A stretch of 64,000 nucleotides of DNA from positions 8,604,536 through 8,668,535 of the forward strand of contig BSQZ01000018.1 in the NCBI GenBank assembly GCA_033239005.1. The letters are read 5' to 3'. This document shows, piece by piece, positions 11,761 to 24,255 of the stretch (the first letter of the stretch is position 1; every line of letters begins with the position of its first letter). Position numbers and translations under genes: made by a program. A model generated the notes under the pieces. The model saw only the letters and a program-made list of their open reading frames with translations, did no database searches and was not told the DNA's origin. The stretch comes from Lamellibrachia satsuma (Eukaryota; Annelida; Polychaeta; Sabellida; Siboglinidae).

Positions 11761-12810
11761 CAAATGCAAACGCTACTTTCTTCAAGGTGCATACAAAAAC
11801 TCTCTGGACAACCGCAGCCTCTGGTGGTACTTTATTTTGATGTCTGATTGCACATTATGAAAATGTTCTCGGGATCAAGTTAAGTGACTTAGACCACTTT
11901 GTAAACTTTGCTACAGGTCCGAAGACTCGCGCCGAATTCACTGACTCTCGCGGCAACGACTAGCAAGTCACCGATGTGAATTTGGGGAATAATTAGCTAA
12001 TGTGCGGCTTGAGGAGTGATGTTATGTTGTTTGTTTGACCATATACTTTGGACAAGTTTAATCTGTAGCAAGCTTTGCGGAGAGCATGCCCCCATTCTGC
12101 AGGTGTCTGACTTGATAAGTCCATCTTTGTTCTTTCCGCGTGCCCCTAGCTCTGCTTCGTTTGGATTCGACGTAACTGTCATGTAATTTGTTTCGTTAAC
12201 ACCTGAATGATTATGAAACAAGTGTGGCTTTGTCTGGCAAACTGTTGTGACAAATCTGTGCTGTAATATGCCATTTGCTTAGTCAGTGGTATTGAGCAGT
12301 TCTACACGACTGGGAAGCTCAGTTACATTTTCTGCGAGGTTGAGGTTTTTCATTTTAATATGCATAAGCTGACATGATCTGTGATTATATACTGTCTTTT
12401 GAATGAAGAAAATGCAAAGTTTCTAGCTGTAGTTGCTGCAATTCTTTAATGCAATTGCCGGGAATTATGACATTCATACCGACTTTTGTAACGTTGTTAA
12501 TGTTATGTTGAAATTCCTGAAAATACTATTTTGGCTGTCACCTATAGTGTTATATAGTGGAACTCGCAGGGGGGAGGGACTAAACCAGTCATCCAATATT
12601 TTATCCTGCTATCATGTAGTAGTTCAATAAGTTATTAACAAAAACATTATTATCCCAAACCAAAATATGCCACTTGTCACTTATGTGATCTAACATAATA
12701 TGTGATTTTTACTTCAGATTGTTGGCATGTGTTGTCAGTGTCATAATTAATTTAATTTACCAAGTATGTCACTGAGTATCTCGTGGGCAGCTTTGCTTTA
12801 TAATGCATTT
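11761..12810. other. No gene recognised (presumed intron 1)
   Basis: CpG density falls sharply after 11760. Only short frames and no repeats are seen. Confidence 0.5.
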
Positions 12811-12919
12811 TACATAGTGTGTTTGTGTATTGATGTGGCTCTTGTACATAGCGTGTTTGTGTATTGATGTGTCTCTTATACATAGTGTGTTTGTGTATTG
12901 ATGTGGCTCTTGTACATAG
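12811..12919. repeat. 34-bp minisatellite, about 3 copies
   Basis: TGTGTTTGTGTATTGATGTG followed by CTCTTGTACATAG is repeated three times with few changes. Confidence 0.92.
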
Positions 12920-14833
12920 CTGGAAAAGAAAGAAAGGAACATTTTATTCTGTTCTGATTTTACCAAACTGGATGTGGATCAAGGTTGTTATGTGTGCTCT
13001 AGCAATTCATCAAGAATGAAATACTATATTATGGTAGTACTAGTATCTTTGTTTATTGTCATATGACGGGAAGTGCTCATTCACTAGCCTCGGCCTCCTC
13101 CTGTGTAATGTTCACTTCTCTTTTTGTAGTAAACGGTTGCATCAATGAATGTTCCTTTATCGTGGCTGCCACTGGTGCTGCCTTTCACAAACTGGTGACT
13201 GAAGCCAGATGATGTCACTATCTCTGTGGTTTCCTTACTGTACAATCACTCTGTGCGTCCACAGACTTGTTGACAAACATTGTATCCTGTAGCCACACTG
13301 CCTGTTTACATGAAGTCATCTGTGTATGGGGTTGGACACAGTACCTATATTTAGTTTATGGATGTTATTTTATGTGCACCAAAGGTACAACGATACAGGT
13401 CTTGTTATCCATGCTTTAGGAAGTATGACTTGATTTCACCCATTTACGATCAGGTGTGACTTAGCAGCCAGGAAATTTTAGGGTTTTCTTAAATACTAAA
13501 ATCCTTTTCGTGTTCAGGTGTGGCACATAAGGCTCGTACAATATCTTGCAAGTTCCCTCCGTCTTCAGTTCTCCTTGCCGCTGTGCCCATGTCAGCCCAT
13601 CAGCCTTCTTCTGGTTGTATATTTTCTGATCAGTTGGAAGTCACGTTAGCATCAGATTGATATTACTTGTATGTTGATGTGAAACCACAAGATATGTTGT
13701 TGAGTGGAGTTAATCATTACTCCCATCAAAATCACCTAGGAAGGGACATTGTCTCCTACCTTTTTAGCAATCCAACATTTGTCTTTCATATTTTTTATAA
13801 AGTCATTTTTCAAGTTGATTGATCTGAAAAGGAATTTTTTAATTGTACTCAATATTTACTGACTAAGCAACATGCTGTTTTGTTGCCTTCTTTTAGTTTG
13901 CTGTCACATTGGTACCTGATTCCTTGTACCACACCCCTGGTTCCTTGTACCACACCCCCTGGTTCCTTGTAAGTCCTCTATATGTCACTTTGTCCCTGTG
14001 AGTACATTGGCTAATTTCCCATCTTTCAAGATAAGAATTCGTTCTTCCAGGCTCCAGTTCCACGATCCAGCTAGGAAATGTTTTTCTAATTCATCAGTGG
14101 TTCATTAGGCTGGTCTGAAGAGATAATTTTACTAAAACTGAATCTTCACCAAGCCATGAATGCTGTTGAAGCCCTGTGTGCTTGCAGCACTGTCTTATAT
14201 GCCAACATGCAGTTTATGGAACTTATTAAACTTATACTAGCATCAACGTGTATTATTTTTAAATGTCACACCCTGTTGATTCTTGAACTGAATAAAACAC
14301 ATGTACGTATACCATTACGGAATAGATGTACTACGATGATGATGTACTGGACCAATAGGCCTACGAATCAAAAATAATAACCTGGATCTGAGCAGCCGAA
14401 AACATATATGATTTGACAAACATAGTATGTAAGCTGATAAAACACAGAAAATGACAATAGGTAGAACGTTTCTTGAGAATTGTCAAAGCAATGCTAAGTA
14501 GATTTAAGCAGACCCAATTGGCATTTTCCCTGGCGACTGAAAATCGGGATCCACGACTGACCGCAGTATATCCGAATCCGCGTAATAACAGGACGCGTAA
14601 TAACGAGGCGCGACTAATACAATCTGCATTGTGTCACTGTATAATATATGCAATGACATTAAATATACATTTCTTGGATGTGTTTTCAATTAGCCATATT
14701 ATTAGCTGTGTGATATATTTATTAAATAACCGGCCTTGGCTTGTGACTGATCATTTCTTTCTGAGACAGTGAGAGATAATTTCACTTTTCAGTGGCTGCG
14801 TGACAGCAATAATTTTATGCCAATCTCCTTGCC
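12920..14833. other. No gene recognised (presumed intron 1)
   Basis: Unique-looking sequence with a small TTCCTTGTACCACACCCC duplication at 13920-13970. No coding signal. Confidence 0.5.
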
Positions 14834-15108
14834 ACTGACTGAGGCAAGGACAGAGAGGTTTATAAAACCGACTGAGGCAAGGACAGAGAGAGGTTTATAA
14901 AACTGACTGAGGCAAGGACAGAGAGGTTCATGAACTTGAATGAGGCAAGGGCAGTGAGCGGTTTATAAAACTGACTGAGGCAAGGACAGAGAGGTTCATG
15001 AACTTGAATGAGGCAAGGGCAGTGAGCGGTTTATGAAACTGACTGAGGCAAGGACAGATAGGTTCATGAACTTGAATGAGGCAAGGGCAGTGAGCGGTTT
15101 ATGAAACT
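14834..15108. repeat. Two-type minisatellite, units about 32-36 bp
   Basis: Alternating units, ACTGAGGCAAGGACAGAGAG type and TTGAATGAGGCAAGGGCAGT type, form a dimeric higher-order period of about 68 bp in the second half. Confidence 0.92.
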
Positions 15109-16082
15109 TATTTGAATGGATTGATATTCTGTTTGTTTTTTTACTTATTTGACATAGTAATTGTAATTAGCTGTGAAGGAATTTGTCCAAATATTTTTTC
15201 GACTCGCTCTGTTTTTATCGGTAGACCGTTCCACCAAATGAAACCTGCCCTAAACTGATAGGTCGACCAGGATCTCCGATCAGACGACCAGGAGCTCCGA
15301 TCAGACGACCAGTCCGTCTCCAGGTCGTGTCACAAGACCATGGTCATGTTATGTAATTAAGTCTAATGTCGTTTTGTAATTTCACAAAAATCTTAAGAAA
15401 CTGGCCCAATGGATCGATATTCAAAATAACTAACTCGTTATTTCATTGATTGAGTGCAAACAAATTGTTAGAAAAGTTGTTTTTAGTGAAATATTTACAA
15501 AGTAGAAGATGAAAACACTGTTTGCAGAAAGACTCCAGCGCATGAAATCACTATGCCATGGCGTTTGCGTTTCGAAAAACCCTGTGGATAAAGTTACAGC
15601 ATTCAGCATTTTTGCTACATCTAGGTATCCTAATTCATTGCCAGGCGATACTTACTATTATTAACAAAACTGTAAATATGCTGCAACTTCAGCCACTCAG
15701 ACTCCAAACACCTATTTGAATACATATGAGAAAAATACTGTAATTTCTACAATATTTAAAGTAAACAAATTATTATAAGTAAAGCAAAAAGGTGTGAGTG
15801 ATTCCTATTAAGACAAATTTGTCGTTGTCAATTAGCTTTTTTCCATGTGCAACCGCATGTTCTGATAGATGTAGTGGCACAAACAGTCTGTTGTGTATTG
15901 GAAATAAATATTTGAAAGTTTTTTCTGAAAAAATATTCTTCAAAAAGTGCTGTTTTTTCTCCCAAATGTTCTTGAATTTTACTTTACACTCTCTGTATGA
16001 ATCCTGGTTAAGATGATATAATCACAGTATCACTTAAAGTTTGTTTTTTGCTTGTCTGAAAATTCCTTCAAAAGTCAAACCC
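15109..16082. other. No gene; small GATCAGACGACCAGG duplication
   Basis: AT-rich. Positions 15268-15315 hold three short copies of a CGACCAGGATCTCCGATCAG-like unit. Nothing else recognised. Confidence 0.5.
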
Positions 16083-16160
16083 ATCTTGTATCCTTTACGA
16101 TATCTTGTATCCTTTACGACATCTTGTATCCTTTACGACATCTTGTATCCTTTACGACAT
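16083..16160. repeat. 19-bp minisatellite, 4 copies
   Basis: Four tandem copies of ATCTTGTATCCTTTACGAC, nearly identical. Confidence 0.94.
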
Positions 16161-16224
16161 GCCAGCTCATTTGTATAAATTGGTTGTTAATTTTGGAAAA
16201 AACATCAAACAATAATACATTTTG

Positions 16225-16425
16225 TGACTGGATATAAAAACATTTGCGAAAAGGCAGCTGTCTTTATACTGTAGCATTTATAAGGTATTCACCCTTGCAA
16301 GTTACCCTATCTAATTATTTAAGTCTATTCTTTCTATGATTTTAACAAAAGTATGTATTCTTCTATTAAACCAACTGCGAACAGGGTATTATGTAAACTA
16401 TTCACGCAGTACACGAAAGTTTAAC
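16225..16425. repeat. Interspersed repeat family A, copy 1 (left part)
   Basis: The stretch with ATTCTTTCTATGATTTTAAC, AAAAGTATGTATTCTT and AAACTATTCACGCAGTAC aligns with 40875-41025. The alignment resumes at about 17785 (GAACCTGACTCGTGATGGG) after the retrotransposon. So this copy is split by that insertion. Confidence 0.6.
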
Positions 16426-16429
16426 AAGA

Positions 16430-17350
16430 TTGCCATCCCAAACAACAAGTTCCAGATGGCAAGTGGACAAGGAAGCCATTGGCTTATCCAGAGTCCAATT
16501 TTCTCATCTATGTGTAGCCCGCCCTTATCAAATATCTGTCAATTCTATTTTTAAACATATTCACACTACTAGCATTAACACAATCATTTGGCAGTTTGTT
16601 CCATTCATTTATCACCCTGTGTGAGAAAGAATACTTTCTCATGTCCAACCTACACTGCTTCTTAACTAATGCTGCTTTGTGTCCTCTGGTTCTACTGCCA
16701 TCTTTAAGTTTGAAGAACATATTCCTATCAACATCCTCATAACCGTTCACTATTTTAAACACTTCTATTTGGTCTCCTCTTAGTCTCCTGGTCTCTAGTG
16801 TTGTCAAACCACATTGTAATAAGCGACTTTCGTAACTAAGGTCTCTCAAATCTGGAATCATTTTAGTTGCTGTTTGTTGTATTCTTTCTAGCTTGTCTAT
16901 GTCCTTTTTAAGATGTGGTCTCCATGCTTGAATATTCTAAATGTGGTCTAACTATTGCTTTGTACAGGGGTACAATTAATTTATGTATTACAAGTTTCTC
17001 CGTATATAAATGATAGTTTTCCTAATTAGCCCTAGAATTTGATTTTCTTTCGAAGCACATTGCTCTGAAACTTTTATGTCAGCACTAAATTTTACTCCTA
17101 AGTCCTTTTCTTGTGTGGTTCTACCTAGTACAGCATCCCCCATTTTATATTCTTCGTCCATGTTTCCATGTCCTGTGTGTATACATTTACACTTCCCAAA
17201 ATTTTATAACATTTGCCATTTTTCTGACCATTTAACTAATTTATCTAGATCATCCTGTAAACTTTGTTTATTTGTATCATTAGTAACCTTTCTGAATACT
17301 TTTGTGTCATCTGCTAATTTTAGTACTTTGCTAGATATGTCATCTTCCAA

Positions 17351-17435
<85 letters not shown>

Positions 17436-17750
17436 AAAAGCAGTATATGTCCTAATACTGATCCATGTGGTACCCCACTCATAACAGATTTCCAGTTTGA
17501 AATCTCACCATCTACTATTACTCTCTGTCTTCTGTGTGTAAGCCACTTTTCTATCCAGTTGATTACATCATTACCTATACCATGGGCTTTTAGTTTAAGT
17601 AACAGTCTTTGATGTGGCACTTTATCAAAAGCTTTCTGAAAATCTAAGTAGATGACATCCACTGGTGACCCGTCATCTACCCACTTTGTCATTTCTTCCA
17701 AAAACATAAGAGATTGGTTAGACATGACCTTGCTTTTAGGAACCCCTGTT
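16430..17750 (-). mobile_element. 5'-truncated, decayed non-LTR retrotransposon (reverse transcriptase, CR1/jockey-like)
   Basis: On the minus strand from about 17745 the frame reads the reverse transcriptase finger-palm region: EEMTKWVDDGSPVDVIYLDF, KAFDKVPHQR (motif A with its Asp), SGVPHGSVLG (motif B) and LADDTKVFRK (motif C, L in place of the usual F/Y before ADD). Several frameshifts follow. The C-terminal part resumes at 16861 with IPDLRDLSYESRL, LETRRLRGDQIEVFKIVNGY and SFSHRVINEWNKLPNDCVNA. The endonuclease and the start of ORF2 are missing, as is usual for 5'-truncated insertions. A TA microsatellite breaks the palm between motifs B and C. The clade is judged by motif feel only. Confidence 0.85.
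17354..17431. repeat. (TA)n inside the reverse transcriptase frame
   Basis: About 78 bp of pure TA sits where the family normally has a short Ile-Tyr-rich stretch just before the DLEDD motif. The frame stays open through it as Ile-Tyr repeats. Confidence 0.95.
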
Positions 17751-17800
17751 GAGATGTATTTATTAATTTTTGTATTACAAGTGTGAACGAACCTGACTCG

Positions 17801-19100
17801 TGATGGGTAAAATGGACCAAGTAGAGAGAACTTTAAGATGGTCTTTAGTCATGGAATAGACTGCATCTGACCAGTGGGCCACACAACAGTATTTGCTGTC
17901 TTGTTGGGACCACCTCAAAGCACTTGCAATCAATAGTATGTCAGCGACCAGACCTGATAGATAATATCAACACACAAGGCTCAGCTCACACCTTCAACTA
18001 GTCACTTCTAGGCCTAGTCAAGGGGTCGTCTCAGAAGTGCGCATCACTTCTGCAAATAGAGTGAAATTGGGTGGATGCAATTTGTGCTGTCGTAAGAACT
18101 ACACATTTTGCTAGAAATCATCAGCCATGTCTGTCTTATTGTCTGAGACGGATGATGGTCAGCGTGCGCAACTTGATGGCAACCGACCTCTTAATTTAAG
18201 TACAATCCTATATCATCATCATCATCACCAGGTGCCGTGTCTGTTGGAGGTGTAGGCTATCATCATCCTCCATGTTATGAACTATATTCCACACCTGTCT
18301 TTAAGAATCTAATTGTGAATGAGACATGAAGTCTGCAATGTTTCGTCAACTCAGGACTGTTGTGTTAGTGTTGTTTTTAATTGCTTATGTTCTGTATGAA
18401 CCCGTTACTTTAACTGCCACGGAAGTTGCAGGTAGAAAACAGACGAGAAGCTGTCAGCTGGCATCAGTGTCTCCGACCAGGAGTTGTTGGGTCTTGTGGG
18501 GCCAGTTTGGCACCTGTATCCGTCGCTCTCTCTGATCTGGTGAAAGGGCTTGTGAAAACAGATTAGAATGTATTTTACTATTGCCATGTGTGTGCAATCA
18601 ACCACCCTATAAATGGGGTGATTAGTCACATTTATTTGAGAGGATATCAACCAGGCGCTGGTGAATAGTTGCAGGGAGGTACAGTAGTCTACCCCGGGTG
18701 ATAGTGAATGAGGGTCCTTGTAACACTGCAGTATTCCTAGAGATGAGTTCATTCATTGTCTGTCAAATGGTTTTTTTAACCAGGAACTGTCATATCAAAC
18801 AGAATTCGAAGATATTGTGATGAAGATATTGTGATGGATCTTCTTCCAGCGAGATATTGCTGAAAACCTACATACAGTGTTCGAGCTGCATCAGCTAACT
18901 GAAGACTCCAGTTAATTATTTTGCTATTGTTGGGTAGGTTTTTGTTTATCTGTGTTTTCCTACTGACTTTCTACTATTCTAAAATATTGATATTCTAAAA
19001 TATTGAGGAATTGAACACAATAAAAGTGTGACATTTTATGTGAATAAAACTTAAATTGTAGGCCCATATATCAATTGACACACGACCCAGTATGATGTCC
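17801..19100. other. No gene recognised (presumed intron 1)
   Basis: Contains a (CAT)n patch near 18214-18230 and a 69-codon frame at 18326 with a hydrophobic N-terminus that I do not accept as a gene. No other structure. Confidence 0.5.
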
Positions 19101-19778
19101 TTAACCCATTAGGCCCCAGGATTTTATTAAAACACGCCAACATGTTCCCAGGATTTCTGGCAAATTTCGAGTGATTTTACCTCCTTGTGTTCAATAATCT
19201 GTAGAAAAAACTATTCAGTATTGACAATTACAAGTTGTGTTTATTTTGAAGAGTAGTGATTTCTCCACATGCATGTATACATAGAAATATGATATATTAA
19301 TAAAAAATGTGACATTTGATCACAATTTACAAAGACAAAATAGTACATTTGTTAAAACTTTGAAAGTTGCGACTGACGTTTGACAATGATCCCATGCTAT
19401 ATAACCCTATGCAACTCAGCGACGAAAATGTAGCTATATGTGTTAGCTTTGCACCACTGAAAACATTGTAAAATTCTGATGGTTATTTTTCAGGTTACAC
19501 CATATTTTATCATCACAAATATAGAAATAAAAATTTTCGAGATAGCGTGAACAAAACTGATGAAAATCAAGATTTCCGAAAGGGCAAGATATGCATGTAA
19601 CGAGCTGTTGTTGTTGCAAAATGTATCCGCTAGGGTGTGGCAAAATTTGGTAGCGTTTAGTTTAGTAGTTATTCGCCAGGATTTTTTTTAATAGAGGGTC
19701 CTGTATGCGGCCAGCGGCAGCCGTTCCACGACTTCACAAAGCGGCCGGCTGCAGCCGTTGTGGGGTCTAATGCGTTAA
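19101..19778. mobile_element. TTAA-flanked inverted-repeat element (piggyBac-type MITE)
   Basis: TTAA at 19101-19104 is followed by CCCATTAGGCCCCAGGAT. The right end at 19758-19774 reads, as reverse complement, CGCATTAGACCCCACAA and is followed by TTAA (19775-19778). Terminal inverted repeats of about 16 bp with two mismatches plus TTAA target sites are the signature of piggyBac-superfamily elements. The 670-bp body has no transposase frame. A short GCGGC...GCAGCCGTT direct repeat lies near the right end. Confidence 0.7.
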
Positions 19779-22700
19779 GTGAAGTCTTTGATGGAGACAA
19801 CTTGGCATTCCTCAGCTCCATGTAGTTTCGATTATTGGTTGTGTCCGTTGAGATGTACCACCAGATATTTTTCCTGGCTGTGACAATTCTGGTCCTACTG
19901 TTGCATTTTGGAGAAAGTCCCTGAACTGAAGACAGCAATGTCTGTCGATTGTAGACACCTAGTTGTTGGTCTGTCAGGCAGTGATGTATGACCTGTGCTG
20001 GTGGGCATGGATGCCTGGCTGTCCACAGACTTCTAGGCAGGTGGCACCACTGACCGGTCGTCATGGTGATGCTGCCATTCAGCAGTGGCACATGGCTGCA
20101 TTCTCTAGGCGTGTTTTTGTGCAGGGTCGCAGGGTGGGCGATGCCAGCCGAATGGAACGTGTCGTTTTGTTTCGCCAGGTAATTTGTTTTACAGGTAGAC
20201 TGCAGGAAGTTGTTAAACGTGTGATTCCGTGAGAGAGTTGGGCACTGGCCTCAGGCTGTGGGCTCGCGCCAACATGAAAGCATCTCTCTCTGACCTGCCA
20301 GGAACTGGGCTAGGCGTACTGCGTTGCCATGGGCTGTCGTTTCTAGAGTAATGCGTATCGACAGCTCCGCACAGCAGATAGTCAGACCCCCTGGCGACTC
20401 TCGCAGAACCTTGAATTAATGTACTTCGTCTCACCCCCCCCCCACGAGGGAACATGGACTTTTTCCTCTAATTCCGTCTGTCAGTTGGGTGATTGTAACA
20501 AAGGGTTCGTTTCCGAGCCTCTGTTTTAGTTGCACTTCTTTTTGGAGCAATCGTTAAATATATATATCGCTGTTGAAGACTCAGAACAATGAATGTCCAT
20601 TTAGATCTGCAATTCTACACCACCCGGTTGGTTGGATATATGCGCTAATACACCAACTTCTAACACATGGAAATGGACTGTCGTTGTTTCCTTTCCTCAA
20701 CAGACATGTTGTTGAAGAATCAACTTGGTGATCCTTTCAACTGTGTCCTTGTAGGCAAGCGTTGGTCTGCAGATCTGTGTTCATCTAATCATCTGATGTC
20801 TACAGCCAACAAAGGTCTGAAAAACTCATGACATAATTCATCTTTGCTTTGACACTATTTCATTCATTGTGCAAAAAAATTATATGTTCAGTAGGCAGAT
20901 AAGATTTGATTTATTTAGATTGTTGTATGCAAAATAGAGGCCATAATTATAACATTTGTGTGCCGGGTAGACGTGCTAGGGCACCACTTATGGCTACTTA
21001 ACAGTTTGTTTGTTCTGCGTTTCAAGATATAAAGTGGCACACCCAGAACTGATGACTTCCTCTGTGTTAGATCTTTTATTTACTTGAGCAGCTACAAGGT
21101 AGTGATGGACCTTCATTTCCTGTCCAAGGCTTGTTAGACATCATTACCTGGCTATTATGCAAGCGGCAGTCAAACTTTGAAGGGGTTAACATTTCCTGTA
21201 TGGTGACAAATGGCCACATAAGTGTCCGCATCGGGGTGAACAGTGGTGTGCCTTGCCTATTCAGTGAGATAGTCGGTGTATTTCCTGTCTTGAAATGTGC
21301 AGAAAAATGTAATGGAATTATAATTTTGTTGGATTCTTGAACTAAAGTAATGGTTAATGAGTACATACCTATGTTTTCTATCATGAGGAACTCATTTAAA
21401 TACCCTCTGAACCCCCAATCCACTCCTATATATGTTTTTGTCAGCTCATAATATATTGATATACAGTGTTCATGTCTACCTGCAGTCTCATCAAGATAGG
21501 TTGACAGCAGGTGTGATGTCATTGCAATTGCTTAATTTGAAAGTAATATTTCCTGAGAAAGAAACCCCGTCCCCAGTTGGCTTTACAGAAAGAATCACTA
21601 TTGATAATTATGGCTGCCCATCTGGACATGGTGCATATGGTCAATGACATATTTGACAATTGAGTCATTATCAACTGAGGGCCACTACCCAATGTACCAG
21701 ATGTTTTCTCCATTTTCCTCCCAAAATGTCACACACATTTGATTAATTTCAAATGCATTGACCAATGGCCGTTGTTCGCTGTTTAGTTTCTCTGCCTGGT
21801 ATGTGTCCGGGTGCATACTGAAGAATGTCTACCACTGACTGGTGGACTAGTGCAGGCTTATCACCGATAATGAATACTACTTCAGACATGGTACTGATCC
21901 ACCACCAGCTGGTTGGTTACTACTCCTGCAAGCAATAAAAACTAAATCTTTAATGTTCTATGTGACGAGGAAGTTCTGTTTTCATGATTAATTATTTTAA
22001 ACGAATACATAATTTTTGCAGACAGCTTGCCACAGCTTATTTCAACATTTTCTTTAATCATTCAGGTTTTTTATTTTAAATAAAATTTTCTGGCAATCAA
22101 CAAAAGTAGCCAAGTTACATTGTTAATGGTGTCACTGTCAAACCATGATTGCTAAATGACCTCCATTTTATCGAATGGAGGTCAATTTGCTGGACACTGC
22201 CAGATTTGTTAAAAATTCATATATTTGATAATAAACAGCTTAGCAAACATGTTTCCAAATTGTATTAATTAAAAGCCCGTGAAATTACATTCGGCCATTG
22301 TATATAGGTACTAGGTGTCATACACGTAATGTAGCATTGCTTGTATGGCACTTATATTTCACTTGTGGCACTTATATTTCATACCTTATTTTTATTTTTC
22401 ATACCCTAGTTTTTCACTTGTAAATCGCATTTTCAAAAGAGCTGTATTTTCTTTTTCCTGACATATTTGGCCATCAAATAAGATGAGGGGTTTAAACCAT
22501 TGACCTTCCCTCCCACATCTATTGTGTGCACAAGACATGCTGTGCCGCTAGAGTATTGCATAGCGAATGCAGGAATTGAATAAACAACTTAGTGATGTGT
22601 TGACATCAGTTGGGTGAAGCTGGGTGTTGTTACCATGGAGATAGTATTTTATATATGACTCGCTTCAGGTTTCATGGTTATAAATACATTTGTTATAAAT

Positions 22701-23148
22701 TTATTAAAAAATTTGCAACATGGAATCTCTTATATATTAATTATAAATTGTAGATGGCCCTTGAGAAAATGTGCTGCAGAACCTTCACTTGAGAATATTA
22801 AACAATTGCACAGCGTTCGGATTTTATTTGGGTATCTAAGATCGTTTATAAAGTGGGTGCTTTTGTACATATCAACGGGGGTTATTATTAAATTTACTAC
22901 TGGATTTTTTTGTGAAGCCTTTACCCTATTGATGCATAACATCTCTAGTATTAACTTTTTTGAATTGAGTAGCTCTCATCGATGCACAATTAAAACCTTG
23001 AATGTCCAATAGTAATCCAGCTTTTCAGAAGACGAAATATAGTTTTTTATCCAATATTAGCATTCAGTTTTGAATGATTTGATGTGGATTTAAATGTGAA
23101 CACTGCCTCATGATTTTGTCCCTGACTTGTTTGTGGTCTCATTTCTTG
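19779..23148. other. No gene recognised (presumed intron 1)
   Basis: No exon with convincing splice sites or recognisable protein, and no tandem array. A poly-C run is at 20435-20445. A 148-codon minus-strand frame at 21076-21522 has no known domain. Confidence 0.5.
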
Positions 23149-24255
23149 GAATCGTGTAGTTTCTGGCCCCTGTTCCATTTTACAGCCTGGTTACAGTTGG
23201 CAGAATACAGATTGTAATATGTTTGTGGTTTTATAGCCCCCATGCTTGGGAATTGGTGTAGTTTCTGACCCTTGTTGCATGTAGCAGTCTGGATACAGTT
23301 GGCAGAATACAGAGTGTGATATGTTTGGGGTTTATAGCCCCCATGCTTGTGAATTGGTATAGTTTCTGACCCTTGTTGCATGTTGCAGTCTGGCTACAGT
23401 TGGTAGAATGGAGAGTGTGAATTGCTTGGTTGTCTATGACCCCACTACTTGGGATTCTGCAGTTTCTGACCCTTGTTGCATGTTACAGTCTGGCTACAGT
23501 TGGTAGAATGGAGAGTGTGAATTGTTTGGTTGTCTATGACCCCACTACTTGGGATTCTGCAGTTTCTGACCCTTGTTGCATGTTACAGTCTTACGATTTC
23601 TGCAGAATCATTACGATTTTCTGTCTTTCATTACGCCATTACGCTTTTACTCTGAAATATTACGATAAATCGTAAATTTTCCCAGTAATAATTTCGCTCG
23701 GACCATATCCACCTTTTTACCACCCCCACGAACGCCGGAATCATGCGAGTTGGACTCATCCAGCCAGCGGCGCATGTGCACAGACGTTTATTTTGCACAG
23801 GATAGCGATAGCAGCTGATGAAACGACGCCATTGTTTCATTATTGTTTGTAGATGTGCCGAAAAAGCGAGAAATCTCCGAGATAAATGAACCGTGTAGGG
23901 TTTCGAAAAAGCTAAAAAAAATTAACAGTTTGGGAACACAATCTGTAATTATATCACATTCCTATGATGTTTGGGTATGAAAAACTATTGAAATATATAG
24001 ATGGGCCATAGGTCGCGATTCGCGCAAAAATCATTACTCTTTCCCGTTTTCAAATGTTGGCAGCTATGAGAGTTTGAATTGTTTGGTTGTCTATGACCCC
24101 ACTACTGGGGTTTCTGCAGTTTCTGACCCTTGTTGCATGTTGCAGTCTGACGACAGTTGGTAAAATGGAGGGTGTAAATTGTTTGGTTGTCTATGACCCC
24201 ACTACTTGGGATTCTGACCCTTGTTGCATGTTGCAGTCTGACGACAGTTGGCAGA
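23149..24255 (+). repeat. About 100-bp tandem repeat copying the AD1 exon acceptor and start region
   Basis: About six units at 23149-23590 and 24069-24255 share CTGACCCTTGTTGCATGTTG, CAGTCTGGCTACAGTTGG and (C/T)AGAATGGAGAGTGTGAATT. The last unit continues into exon 1, where the same text serves as acceptor TTGCAG, 5' UTR and start codon. Upstream units are diverged by point changes. A DNA transposon interrupts the array at 23591-24068. Confidence 0.88.
23591..24068. mobile_element. hAT-like MITE, copy 1 (left end lost)
   Basis: About 90% identical by eye to 25457-25948. The right end GTTGGCAGCTATG is intact, but the left 15 bp are missing. It sits inside the exon-copying array, replacing about 20 bp of a unit. 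Confidence 0.8.

Noticed and set aside
18326..18535. 69-codon frame with a basic start and a hydrophobic segment (MKSAMFRQLRTVVLVLFL...)
   Set aside because: Looks like a signal anchor, but it is in T-rich intron DNA without a convincing donor or downstream domain. Chance is likelier.
21076..21522. 148-codon minus-strand frame
   Set aside because: No recognisable motif, composition not coding-like, no splice context.
24187..24255. Upstream in-frame ATG for exon 1 (MSMTPLLGIL...)
   Set aside because: It lies before the likely acceptor within the array, so it would be in the intron unless an earlier repeat acceptor is used.
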